Positions 47,695-58,806 of a stretch of DNA of 64,000 nucleotides are shown here, in pieces. The stretch lies in NCBI RefSeq assembly GCF_963082655.1, contig NC_081554.1:55822369-55886368 (forward strand), given 5' to 3'. The notes beneath the pieces were generated by a model. That model was not told where the DNA came from. It ran no database searches and saw only the letters and a program-made list of their open reading frames with translations. The translations under genes were made by a program, and so were the position numbers. Positions within the stretch are counted from its first letter, which is position 1; each line of letters opens with the position of its first letter. Source of the stretch: Stomoxys calcitrans (lineage: Eukaryota > Arthropoda > Insecta > Diptera > Muscidae).

Positions 47695-50140
47695 ATTGAC
47701 ATATTATCCCGATCGAACTACACTTCCCATTGAAGGATATTTAGTGGGTGGGCCAGTCCCAGACTCTTTCCTAATTGTGCATACCAAATACGTCGTCAAC
47801 TACCAAAGACCTTTCATTCGATACTCATTTTGCGACGTTGGACATTTATGCCCGTTTTAAGGTTTTCGGAGTTGGGGAGGCCCCGCAGACACCTTGGACC
47901 AAATTCTTATAACAGATGTGTACTCAGCTTCCAAATATCTTTCGTTTGATATCCATATTGTCTCAATCGGTAAATATGTCCTGTTGAGGGGTTTTTGGGG
48001 GGGTGGGGAGGCGCCTCAAATACCAAGGAATAAATTTTTATATCAACTTTGAACTCTACCTTTAAAAAGCTTTCATTTGATATATAGATATTGTCCCAAT
48101 GGGTAAATTTGTCCTGCTGGGGGATTTTGGGGGGTGAGGAGGGCCCTCAGACACCAAAAAATCAATTTTTGTGTAAGATTTGTATTCCACTTTGAAATAC
48201 CTTTCACTTGATACCCATATTGCTCAAAGCGGTTAAAGAGTCATGTTGGGTGGTGTTTTGGGGGTCGAGGGAGGCCCACCCGACACTTAGGCTAACATTT
48301 GAATGTCACGTTCGTTCTCTACTCTTAAATACCTTTCATTTGATACCCATATTGCCTAAAGCGGTAAAAGTGTCCTCTTGGGGCTTTTTTGGGGGAGGAG
48401 GACACCCCCCCAAACTATGAGTGACGTTTTTATACAAAATTCGTACTCTACTCTTAAATACCTTTCATTTGATACCCATATTGTCCCAATCGGTACACAT
48501 GTCCGTTCGGGTGGGACACCTGGGGCGTCCCCCCAGGTTATTTAACCCCCAAAATTATTTACCAATTTCGTGTTTTTTTGTGGTACCATAAGGTGGCATA
48601 TAAAATTTCGCCTCAATCGGTGCAAGCATCTCCAACATCTGGCGTTTTGGAAAATTTGGTCAAGGGGGAGGGTCCGCCCCCCCCTTCGAGCCAATTTCAA
48701 CAAAACTAAATTTAGTTTGAAAAAAATAAAAATGACAACGAAAATCTCTATGAAATCGAATGCTAATTTTTCAAACTTACATTTCATAAGGAATTTCCTA
48801 AATCATTTCGTTCGAAAACTTCTCTCCCTCCTTCAAACAAATAGTGATTCATTTGATGCCCATATTGCTCAAAGCGGTTAAAGTTTCATGTTGGATGGTG
48901 TTTTTGGAGGTGGGGGGCCCACCCGACACTTAGGGTAACATTTGAATGCCACGTTCTTACTCTACTCTTAAATGCCTTTCATTTGATACCCATATTGCCT
49001 AAAGCGGTGAAAGTGTCCTCTTGGGGATTTTTTGGGGGAGGGGAACACCCCTCCCAAATTATGAGTGACATTTTAATACCAAATTCGTACTTAACTCTTA
49101 AATACCTTTCATTTGATACCCATATTGTCCCAATCGGTACACATGTCCGTTCGGGTGGGTTTTGGGATGGGGTGTCCCCCTAGGTTATTTAACCCCAAAA
49201 TTATTTACCAAGTTCGTGTTTTTGTGGTACCATAAGGTGCATAAAAATTTTCGCTTAAATCTGCCTTAAATCCAAGATTTGGTGTTTTTGAAAATTAGGG
49301 TAAGTGGGAGGGTCCGGCCCCCCTTCGAGCCTATTTCAAAAAAACTATTTGCATGAATTTAGTTTGAAAAAATTAAAATGACAACGAAAATCTCTATGAA
49401 ATCGAATGCCAATTTTTCAAACTTACATTTCATAAGGAATTTCTTAAATCATTTCGTTCGAAAATTTCTCTCCCTCCTTCAAACAAATAATGATTCATTT
49501 GATACCCATATTGCTCAAAGCGGTTAAAGTTTCATGTTGGATGGTGTTTTTGGAGGTGGGGGGCCCACCCGACACTTAGGGTAACATTTGAATGCCACGT
49601 TCTTACTCTACTCTTAAATACCTTTCATTTGATACCCATATTGTCTAAAGCGGTGAAAGTGTCCTCTTGGGGCTTTTTTAGGGGAGGAGGACACCCCTCC
49701 CAAATTATGAGTGACATTTTAATACCAAATTCGTACTCTACTCTTAAATACCTTTCATTTGATACCCATATTGTCCCAATCGGTACACATGTCCGTTCGG
49801 GTGGGACACCTGGGGCGTCCCCCTAGGTTATTTCACCCCCAAAATTATTTACCAATTTCGTGTTTTTGTGGTACCATAAGGTGGCATATAAAATTTCGCT
49901 TAAACCGCTCTTAAATAGAATATCTGGCATTTTGGAAAATTAGGTTAAGGGGGAGGGTCCGCCCCCCCCCTTCAAGCCTATTTCAAGAAAACTAAATTTA
50001 GTTGAAAAAAAATAAAAATGACAACGAAAGTCTCTATGAAATCGAATGCTAATTTTTCAAACTTACATTTCATAAGGAATTTCTTAAATCATTTCGTTCG
50101 AAAACTTCTCTCCCTCCTTCGAACAAACAATGATTGACGG
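47695..50140 (+). repeat. Family C element with ~640-bp tandem units
   Basis: The head is collinear with the copy at 3065. From 48.2 kb a longer unit repeats: 'gacaacgaaaatctctatga' starts near 48734, 49380 and 50020 (646 and 640 bp apart). Each unit contains 'ttaaatacctttcatttgat', 'cggttaaagtttcatgttgg', 'cggtacacatgtccgttcgg' and 'gggggagggtccg'. Frames of 65-103 codons are repeat translations. Confidence 0.87.
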
Positions 50141-51140
50141 GCATTTTTAATGCCTAATTTTTTAAATTTAGTCTTCATATTTATTATTGCGCCGGATTTT
50201 GTCCATTTTTATACTGCTCATATTTCTGTTTTTTTTTTTTTTTGCCTATAGCAAGAATAATTTCCTCGAAAGCCCATGTCTCTGGGTTTTTAATTTCCTA
50301 CAATTACTTCCCCCACCCTGCACAGGCTCTATTGACATTTCAACACCGATGTGATAATGCTGGCCTATCAATATCATCGTATGTCACTCGTGCGTAATCG
50401 AGCGACATAACGCTTGTGTCCCTTAAATATAGCGGAACTCTGTCGCTGGCATAAGGCCGAAGCACTCAATTAAGTGCCAATGAACGACATTTATGCTTTT
50501 AACCACTTGTAATGGCAAAGAGAGAGAGTGAGAGAGAGAGAAATAGAAAGAGACATAAATGTATTGGTTGTGATACTTATTCAATGACTAGGCTACAGAG
50601 CTTCGCTACATGAACATCCTAACTGTCGGCCATTATGATGAGAGCCTCCATCATCATTAAAAGGAAATCTCAAAAAAAAAAAGAAAAATTAATATCATCA
50701 GCAGCAATGTTTTTCATTTCCAAAAACCATAAATGGAACAGAATTCTGCCTAAGGAGGAAAATGCAGATTTTCATTTTAGGCAGCTGATGCCAGACAAAA
50801 TATCTCCATTTCCAGGAATCTGCTTGAGCAAGGGATAGGAAATAGACATCATCAACAAACTATGCAGCATTTGCAACGCCATGGCCAAGGTTTTTGGCCT
50901 TGGGGGACGCCTGTGCATGACTATCTAATGAAATGGAATTACTTGGCAACTATGGGTCTTTCTCGCTCTCTCTCTCTCGCTCCCTCTCTCTTTCATATAT
51001 AAATAGACAAAATGTGCCAAATTGTACGTTAGACAATGGTAGTGAGTATGGCGAGCAAGCTCAAGTGTCATTGTGGATACTTGACAAAGGATACACTGAG
51101 AAAATTTTTTAGGTTTAGATTGTTTTTTGTGAATGTCTTC
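50141..51140. other. No gene recognised; GA/CT microsatellites
   Basis: Single-copy-looking sequence with GA-rich (50520-50555) and CT-rich (50965-50992) simple repeats and a T-run near 50230. A 67-codon frame (50635-50838) has no domain. Confidence 0.5.
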
Positions 51141-51186
51141 GTGATACTCTCTAACTCAGGCTGGACCCACGTCGGAAATGCAACGG

Positions 51187-51430
51187 CTGGTGAGGAAAGC
51201 AAAACAGACAGGAAACCAGGTACTTAAAAGGTGCGATGCGGAATCTCGCCACATTTCGTGGGGTAGTACCAACACTAATAAGCGGGGCCAAGCCCTGGCA
51301 GAGTTCTTGAATACTAACGACCGCTACCTTTGTTAATAGGATTAGGGAGGAGGTAGTAGATGTGATAGGGTTCAGGATTGGAGGGTCTCCATGGAACACT
51401 CTTTCTCTGACCATCGCTACATTAGGTTTA
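51187..51430 (+). pseudogene. APE-type endonuclease C-terminus of the LINE
   Basis: Reads 'LVRKAKQTGNQVLKRCDAES' then 'RHISWGSTNTNKRGQALAEF', equivalent to the family's 'GDxNAhHxxWGs' block. It then jumps frame to 'FVNRIREEVVDVI' (from 51329) and back to 'DWRVSMEHSFSDHRYIRFRI' (from 51376). The SDH catalytic motif is at 51406-51414. Two compensating frameshifts enclose the middle part and a third leads into the linker at 51440. Confidence 0.88.
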
Positions 51431-51439
51431 GAATATTAG

Positions 51440-51850
51440 TTGCATACCAATTGGACAAAATTCGGAAGGCTACTCAGAAGAAGACTTGGGCCAGATAATT
51501 TAGATTGTCCTAACATAGAAGAAATTAAAGAAAATGTCCACAGGATTACGACTGCACTGGTGGGGTCCTTCGAAGATAGTTGTCCTCGTCGGGAAAGGAA
51601 ATCAGCCCAAGAAAAACCCTGGATGACCGGGGAGATTCTCAAAATGGGGAAAGAGGTCCACAGATTTTTTGACAGAGCACGTCGTAGAAAAGCTGAAGTT
51701 TATTGGGATGTGTATTACACACAGCTCAAGGACTACAATAAGATTACCAGAGCGGCAAAACGAGCCTCCTGGAAGCTTTTCTGCGAACAGGTCGATGATG
51801 ACGCCGCCAAGATAAAAACGTTTCTCTCAAAAACCCGTGTCCAAACTGAA
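51440..51850 (+). pseudogene. LINE linker between endonuclease and RT
   Basis: An open frame of about 137 codons with 'WTKFGRLLRRRLG', 'RRERKSAQEKPWMTGEILKM' and 'RRRKAEVYWDVYYTQLKDYN'. It is basic and rich in Arg/Lys, typical of the region before RT, where a conserved 'PWW...L' motif normally lies (here 'KPWMTGEIL'). The frame is broken by the SINE at 51852. Confidence 0.85.
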
Positions 51851-52244
51851 AGGAGGCCACCGTAGCGCAGAGGTTAGCATGTCCGCCTTTGATGCTGAAC
51901 GTCCAAACTGAAAGGAGGCCACCGTAGCGCAGAGGTTAGCATTTCCGCCTTCGACGCTGAACATCTGGGTTCGAATCCTAGCGAGACCATCAGAAAAAAA
52001 AATTTATCGGTGGTTTTCCCCTCCTAATGCTGGCAACATTTTTGAGGTACTATGCCATGTAAAATTTCTCCCCAAAGAGGTGTCGCACTGCGGCACGCCG
52101 TTCGGACTCGGCTATAAAAAGGAGGCCCCTTATCATTGAGCTTAAATTTGAATCGGACTGCAGTCATTGATGGGTGAGAAGTTTGCCCCTGTTCCTTAGT
52201 GGAATGTTCATGGGCAAAAGTTTGCAAAAAATTGCAAACTGAAA
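51841..52244 (+). mobile_element. SINE inserted in the LINE, with duplicated head and target duplication
   Basis: The SINE body spans about 51852-52234 and is flanked by CAAACTGAAA at 51842-51851 and 52235-52244. The first 62 bp, including the target duplication and A box, are repeated: units start at 51839 and 51901. A boxes TAGCGCAGAGG lie at 51863-51873 and 51925-51935, and one B box GGTTCGAATCC at 51968-51978. The two head copies have already diverged at several sites (for example 'gtccgcctttgatg' and 'ttccgccttcgacg'). Confidence 0.93.
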
Positions 52245-53350
52245 CTTTAGTAGACGACATGGGAGTGAGAGCAGAGACAACGGAGGACTTGTTGAGGCTT
52301 TTGATGAAAACTCATTTTCCACAGGATACGAAGAGACTCACGGAGACACCAGAATCTTGGAATAATGATGTGGATCGAAGGTTTATAATAACAGAATCAA
52401 TGGTAAAGGAGTTCTTGAGGAGCTTCAAACCATTTAAGTCACCCAGCCCTGATGGAATATTTCCGGCGTTACTACAGAAAGAGGCAGACTATCTGGTGCC
52501 TCGTCTGGCCAAAATTTTCACAGTGTGCCTAGGACTTGCATACACTCCGAGAGCCTGGCAGGAGCCAAGTTAAGTTATGCGACACCAAAGGCCTACAGAC
52601 CCATAAGCCTTACTTCCTTTCTACTCAAAACCATGGAACGTATTAAGGACACCATGATAAAGAGTAAGACATCCAGCGAACTGCTCAAATACAAACAGCA
52701 TGCCTATGTCAAGGGAAGGTCGGTGGAGAATGCCCTGCATGAGGTTGTACATAAAATATATGAATTCTTCGATGCCAAAACGTACACCCTGGCGGTATGC
52801 ATTGACATCGAGGGGACTTTTAACAATGTGCGGACCGACACACTGATTCAATCCTTAGACCAGTACTGGGTGGACCCGGTCCTTAGAGACTGGATAAACC
52901 ATATGCTAAGGAACAGGTCTTTAGAGACTGGAAAAACCATATGCTAAGGAACAGGTGGAAAAATTGTGTGTCCCATGGCATAAATATAAGGGACAAAGTG
53001 GCACGGCACGCCACGGGGGGCATTTTATGGCCATTCCTATGGGTGACCACCATATATGACCTGTTACGGATGCTGAATGAAGAGAGATTTGAACCCATCT
53101 GCTATGCAGACGATGTTATAATACTTCTAAGGGGTAAGGATCCGAACGAGCTATGCAGAAGGGCCGAAAGGGTCTTGCATATGGCATATGACTGGGGTCC
53201 AGGGGTCTCAATGTTAACCCAGAGAAGACTGAAATATGCCTATTCACGAGGAAGACGCAGGTGGTCCAATATAACGCACCATGTTTTCTCAATAAGATGA
53301 TTTCGATATCTGACGAGGTCAAATACTTAGGTGTGATCTGGGACAGGAAA
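52235..53350 (+). pseudogene. Reverse transcriptase domain of the LINE
   Basis: Motifs in order: 'KSPSPDGIFPALLQ' (PSPD from 52442), 'AYRPISLTSFLLKTMERI' (near 52590), 'QHAYVKGRSVENALHEVV' (near 52695), motif A 'AVCIDIEGTFNNV' (52792-52830) with its Asp, 'GGILWPFLWVTTIYDLLRML' (near 53018), and motif C YADDV (53103-53117) with both Asp. 'VKYLGVIWDRKLNWKFHI' ends the domain near 53320. Frames change near 52567 and around 52920, where a 38-bp tandem duplication (52883 and 52921) throws the frame. Catalytic residues survive but the reading frame does not. Confidence 0.92.
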
Positions 53351-53379
53351 CTGAATTGGAAGTTTCACATTTAGGAGCG

Positions 53380-53888
53380 TACTGAGAAAGCTCACCGATG
53401 TTGGGCTCTATGTAGACGGGCCGTAGGTTAGAAATGGGGCCTGAATCCTAGGATAGTCCACTGGCTCTACAGGAGCGTGATTAGATCGATACATACTTAC
53501 TTCCCAGTAGTTTGGTGGACTGCTATGGAGAAAAAGTGCAACGCTAGGAACCTACAACAAGTTCGGAGAACATGTTGTACTGGCATATGTGGAGCGATTA
53601 GGACCACGCTCACTAGGGTACTGGAGACTATTCATGATATCTGACCCCTTGACATACAGATTAAATGTAAGGCAGCCACTGCGGCTATGAGACTTAAGGC
53701 GATCGGAGAATGGATTGAGGATGGGAGCAGCTCATATCATCGGGGTATAATTGAGACGACGATAGAAAACCTGGAAGGAAGGGAATAGGTTTCCGATCGG
53801 ATACCTGAGATGAACCTTGGTGTCGAATGCGAAGCACTGCTGCCATCTGCACAGTCTTGGATTGACGGAACCCTAGTATTGTCATCTG
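53380..53888 (+). pseudogene. RT-RNase H connection of the LINE
   Basis: Broken translation after RT: 'TEKAHRCWALCRRAVG', 'WGLNPRIVHWLYRSVIRSIH', 'TYFPVVWWTAMEKK' and 'ATAAMRLKAIGEW', with in-frame stops near 53373, 53430 and 53642. This fits the region between RT and RNase H in I-group LINEs, which usually has 'P...YgaevW'. Confidence 0.82.
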
Positions 53889-53889
53889 T

Positions 53890-54298
53890 AAGATCATGTT
53901 ACACGGATGGATCAAAGCTAGAGGACAGAGTGGGCCTGGGGGTTTACATTGAGAACCCAGGGACTGAGATTTATTTTAGACTGCCTGACCATAATACAAT
54001 CCTGCAGGTGGAGATCCGGGCGATCACGGTATGCGTGAGGTGGTGTGGTACTAACACGAGGACGGCGAGTGTGACCATCTTTACGGACAGTAAACAGGCC
54101 ATAAGAGCAATAACAACCAGGAGGGTAAGGTCACGAACAGTCTTGCAGGGTAAGAAGGAGATTAACTCCTTCTCGGAGGATGGGAAAATTCGCATTGTTT
54201 GGGTGCCGGGCCATAACAGAGTAAGGGGGAATGAAATGGCAGACGATTTAGCAGTGAAGGCCAGAGGACTGCCGTCAATAAACTTGGTTAACCCATAG
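53890..54298 (+). pseudogene. RNase H domain of the LINE
   Basis: A continuous frame with all four acidic catalytic positions: 'CYTDGSKLEDRVGLGVYI' (Asp at 53906), 'TILQVEIRAITVCVRW' (Glu), 'SVTIFTDSKQAIRAI' (Asp) and 'RIVWVPGHNRVRGNEMADDL' (Asp). It ends in a stop after 'SINLVNP' at 54298. By comparison with 33.7-34.15 kb, the element's protein continued further in another frame, 'RTRLLLKGSKKEVSIAFGVI'. Confidence 0.92.
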
Positions 54299-54650
54299 CC
54301 TTTCGGGTCGGCGCGGTCCGATTTAAGGGCGTAGGCGACAAACACTGTGGAACAGCGAAACAGTTGGAAGGACGGCGAAAATCCTATGCGGTGATTTGGA
54401 TCGTGAGAGGACGAGGCTATTACTGAAAGGAAGTAAGAAGGAGGTCAGTATAGCTTTTGGTGTCATTACGGGACTCCTAGGACTACGAGCTCACTCATGT
54501 AATGCGGGAAAGATGATGAGACAATTACTGGCTTAGGACTATGTCCATAGTGACATAGGGTTTTTATATAAAATTAATAGCTTGAGCCTTGTTGTGCAGT
54601 CTTTCATACGCACTTAATTAAAATATTGTAACAAAATTAAACAAAAAGAG

Positions 54651-55001
54651 ATTAATGAGACACCATGTCTTGCAACAGTTGTGTTCATCCTTTCGTCAAA
54701 GGACACTGATTGCCAGCAACTTCTGCAGGCGCTAGTGAAGTGTGTTTGTGGTTTGATTTCGTCCTTTAGAAAAAGCGAAAGCATTTGTCACAACATTGGA
54801 TGATTATATGATAGGATGGGAGACGAGGTAGCAGATGTCTGCTCTAAGCATACATAAATCATGAAGTTTCCATTCAAGACAAAGAAAAGGGTGTATGGGT
54901 GCGGTCAGTTCAGTCTATATTAGCAATCTACTTGTTGCATTATAAGACAACCACCAAACTTAACAACCCAACGAATCTTATATGTAAATGGTGTAGGGTA
55001 T
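54651..55001. other. No gene recognised
   Basis: Spacer between the LINE and the inverted family B copy. No open frame or repeat noted. Confidence 0.5.
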
Positions 55002-57217
55002 AATCAATTTGACTCAAAAACGGCTGAACCGATTACCTTGAAATTTTCACAGATTGTGTAGGTTAGTCTGGCTATATAATTTTTTGATATCGGAAGGGGG
55101 GGGCGGACCCTCCCCCTTACCACAAAAGTACTACCCAAAAATATAAGTGAACCGATCGGGGCAGTATGGGAATCAAATGAAAGGTATTCATGAGTAGAGT
55201 ACGAATTTTATATTAAAAATTGGGTCCAAGTAACTGGGGGGCCGCCCCAAACCCAAAACCCCTGTTTTTGTGGACGATCATGACAATATGGGACTTAAAT
55301 GAAAGGTATTCGGGAGTAGATTGCGAATATGGTCAGGAAGGAGAAATAGACTTTATAATTTGTTGATTTTGGAAGGGGGCGGACCCTCTCTTTTACCCGA
55401 ATACACTACCCAAAATTAAAAATGGACCGATCCGGACAATATGGGTATCAAATGAAAAGTATGCTGGAGTAGATCACGAATCTGGCATACAAATTCATGT
55501 CGAAGTATAGGGGGTCATCCCACCCCCACAAAAACGTCCAAAATGGGCACATTAGCCAATCACGGGTATATGGAACTCGGTTTGTTTGTGCCGTATAGAC
55601 TGAAAAACGGCAGAACCGGTTTTCCGGAATTTTCGCATATTATGTAGGTTGGTCTGGAAGGAAACATAGGCTATATAATTTTTCGATATTGGAAGGGGGA
55701 CGGACCCTCCCTCCCCCTTATGCCAAAAACACAACCCAAAATCAAAAGTGGATCGATCGCGACAATATAGGTATCAAATTAAAGGTATTGGAGAGTAGAA
55801 TACGAATATGGTATTAAAATTGGGGTCTAAGTACCCATCGGGCCGCCCCAACCCCAAAAACTCCCCCAAACCGATAAATTGGAAGTTCATTTCAATATGG
55901 GGCTCAAATGAAAGATATTCGGGATTAGATTTCATATCTGGCATACAAAATCAGATCGAAGTATAGGGGGTCACGCTAACCCTCAAAAACGCTATTAGAC
56001 CCATTATGACTATATGAACCAATGGCTGAACCAATTTTATTAAAATTTTCATAGATTGTGTACGTTTGTCTGGAAGGAAACTTAGGCTTTATAATTTTTA
56101 GATATCGGGTGGAGGCGGACCCTCCCCCTTAGTCCAAAAACGCCACCCATAGCCGAAAGTGGTCCGATGGGCACAATAAGGATATCAAATGGAAGGTATT
56201 GGAGACCAGAAAACGAATATGGTATTAAAATGTGGGTCCAAGTACCCAGCGGGCCGCCCCAACCCAAAAACTCCTGTAAACATATTCGAAGTTCATGTCA
56301 ATGTGGGCCTAAAAGGAAAAGTATTAGGTAATATGATTACAAATATGGCATTAAACATTAGGTCCAAGTAATCGGAAGTCGCCCACCCCCAAATATCCCC
56401 AAATGGGCTTATTAGCCGACCATGGCTGTATGGGACTCAAATGAAAGGTATTAGGGAGTAGAATACGAATATGGCATTAAAATTTTTGTCAAGTCTAGGT
56501 GGCGCTTTTCCTTCCAAAGATACGTCAAATGAAAGGTATTTGAGAGTAGAAAACGAATTTGATATCCAATTTTGGAGCCAAGTGTTTTGGGGTACGACCT
56601 AAAGCACCCCCTAAACTGAACTTCATTGCCGTTGAGAATAAAGAACGAATTTGATATCTATTGTCAGTGCAAAGTGCCGGTGGCCGCCCCAGCCCCAAAA
56701 CACTCCAAATGGTTCATATATACCGACCATGGAAATATGGGGCTCAAATTAAATGGATTTGGAAGTGCAGCACGAATTTGATATCCATATTTGAGTCGAA
56801 ATGTCTGAGGTGCCTTCCCCCCCGTAATGAGAACATTACCCTAAGGAAGAACATTACCACAAGGAACCGAGAAGGGGCAAATTCTCCCACATCAATGAGT
56901 GTTTTCCGATTCAAGTTTAAACTCAATGATCAGAGACCTTTTTTTGTAGCGGAGTCCGAACGTCGTCCTGCAGTGCGACACCTCTTTGGGTAAAATTTTT
57001 TAAATGACCATACATGGCATTGTACCTCGCAAATGTCGCCAACATTAAGAGGGGATAACCACCGCTTTGTCCTATGCTCATGCAGGATTCGAACACATTT
57101 AACGTCATAGACTACAATAGCACGAAGTCGATATCCGCATACAGGGCGAAGTATGTCCATCTAAAAAGATATTAGAGAGTTAAAGAAGGCGCAGCGGAGC
57201 GGGCCCGGTTCGGCTAG
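55002..57217 (-). mobile_element. Family B element, near full length (copy 2, inverted)
   Basis: Read in reverse, it begins CTAGCCGAACCGGGCCCGC at 57217 and 'cttctttaactctctaatat', passes the SINE-derived block (57130-56880) and the 'ccaccggcactttgcact' region, and ends in 'tcggttcagccgtttttgag' near 55013. Order and content match 43975-46182 throughout. The two copies lie in opposite orientation about 9 kb apart, with the LINE between them. Confidence 0.87.
56880..57130 (-). mobile_element. SINE-derived block inside family B copy 2
   Basis: Reverse-strand match to the SINE: complements of 'gattcaagtttaaactcaat', 'gtgcgacacctctttgg', 'gccaacattaagaggggata' and 'aggattcgaaca'. It lacks the same A-box segment as the block in copy 1. 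Confidence 0.85.
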
Positions 57218-57600
57218 CACTATAATTTTTGTGTTCATTCTGTAGACACTACCATGAAGAGCAGTTGTTTCTTGCTCTGAATTCAGCAAAAATTTTTTTT
57301 TTGTAATTATTTAAGGAGAGCATAAACTATTGCAACTAGTGGATTAATCCCATGCAAGCCATAGAAGTGCTGAAACTAGCGCATTTTTGCAGCAGTAACG
57401 TAAGCATGTCCTTCCTACTCCTCATACATAATATGGAAGCAATGGTTTTTTGTGTATTGGCACGACCTTTTACGAACCATAGAACATGTAACGATTTTAA
57501 ACGAAGTGGTAATGAGTTCCTATTTAACATTTTGTGTTTCTAAAAGGGCTGAATTTCTTGAACATTCTCTACAAGGCTGCTGAAAATTCAGCAAGTTTTT
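57218..57600. other. No gene recognised
   Basis: Unique-looking spacer. Two opposing ~63-codon frames (57336-57543) have no domain. Confidence 0.5.
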
Positions 57601-58806
57601 ATACCCTCCACCATACGATGGGGGTATACTAATTTCGTCATTCTGTTTGTAACTCCTCGAGATATGCGTCTGAGACCCCATAAAGTGTATATATTCTTGA
57701 TCGTCATGACATTTTAAGACGATCTAGCCATGTCCGTTCGTCTGTCCGTCCGTCGGTCCATCCGTCCATCCGGTCCATCCGTCCGTCTGTCTGTCGAAAG
57801 CACGCTAATTTCCGAAGAAGTAAAGCTAGCCGCTTGAAATTTTGCACAAATACTTCTTATTAGTGTAAGTCGGTTGGGATTCTAAATGGGCTATATCGGT
57901 CCACGTTTTGATATAGCTGCCATATAAACCGATCTTGGGTCTTGATTTCTTGAGCCCCTAATGGGCGCAATTCTTATCCGATTGGAGTGAAATTTTGCAC
58001 GTGAAGTTTTGGTATCACTTCCAACAACTGTGTTAAGTATGGTTTAAATCGGTCCATGTTTTTATATAGCTGTCATATAAACCGATCTTGGATCTTGACT
58101 TCTTGAGCCTCTCGAGGGCGCAATTCTCGTCCGATTTGACTGAAATTTTGCACGTAGTGTTTTGGGACCACTTCCTACAACTGTGCTAAGTATTATTCAA
58201 ATTGGTTTATAATCTGGTATAGCTGTCATATAAACCGATATAGGGTCTTGACTTCTTGAGTCTCTAGAGTGCGCAATTATTATCCGATTGGAATGAAATT
58301 TTGCACGACGTGTTTTGTTATCATATCCAACAACTGTGCTAAGTATGACGCAAATCGGTACATAATCTGATATAGCTGCCATATAAACCGATCTGGGATC
58401 TTGACTTCTTGAGCCTCTAGAGGGCGCAATTCTCATCCGATTTGGATGAAATTTTGTACAACGGCTTCTCTCATGACCTTCAACATACGTGTCTGATATG
58501 GTCTGAATCGATCTATAGCTTGATACAGCTCCCATATAAACCTATCTCCCGATTTTGCTTCTCGAGCGCTCTACAAGGCGCAATTCTTATCCAAATGAAC
58601 TGAAACATTACAAAATGACTTCTACAATGTTCAGCATTCATTAATGGTCCAAATCGGACTATAACTTGATATAGCTCCAATAGCATAACAGTTCTTATTC
58701 GATATTCTTTGTTTGCCTAAAAAGAGATACTGCGCATAGAACTCGACAAATGCGATTCATGGTGGAGGGTATATAAGATTCTGCCCGGCCGAACTTAGCA
58801 CACTCT
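57601..58806 (+). mobile_element. Family A (mini-me-like) element, complete
   Basis: The best-preserved copy. The head has ATACCCTCCACCAT (57601-57614), 'tcgtcattctgtttgtaact', 'gtgtatatattcttgatcgt' and a GTCY tract of about 75 bp (57727-57797). The body has about five ~155-bp units. The tail has ATGGTGGAGGGTAT (58759-58772), the perfect complement of the head motif, then 'ctgcccggccgaacttagca'. The inverted subterminal pair plus the proto-microsatellites define the family. Confidence 0.93.

Larger units (their letters stand above)
51141..54650 (+). mobile_element. Non-LTR retrotransposon (RNase H-bearing, I/LOA/R1-like), 5' truncated and inactive
   Basis: One LINE copy read through several frames. 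In order it holds the endonuclease C-terminus (51187-51430), a linker (51440-51850), an inserted SINE, reverse transcriptase (52235-53350) and RNase H (53890-54290), then an A/T-rich 3' end without a clear poly(A). The first two-thirds of the endonuclease and any ORF1 are missing. At least three frame disruptions lie in the endonuclease, a 38-bp duplication breaks the RT, and stops occur at several points, so no functional protein is made. The order EN-RT-RNase H is that of I, LOA and R1 group elements; I cannot place it further. Confidence 0.93.

Noticed and set aside
53971..54345. 124-codon reverse frame
   Set aside because: It is the antisense shadow of the LINE RNase H domain on the + strand.
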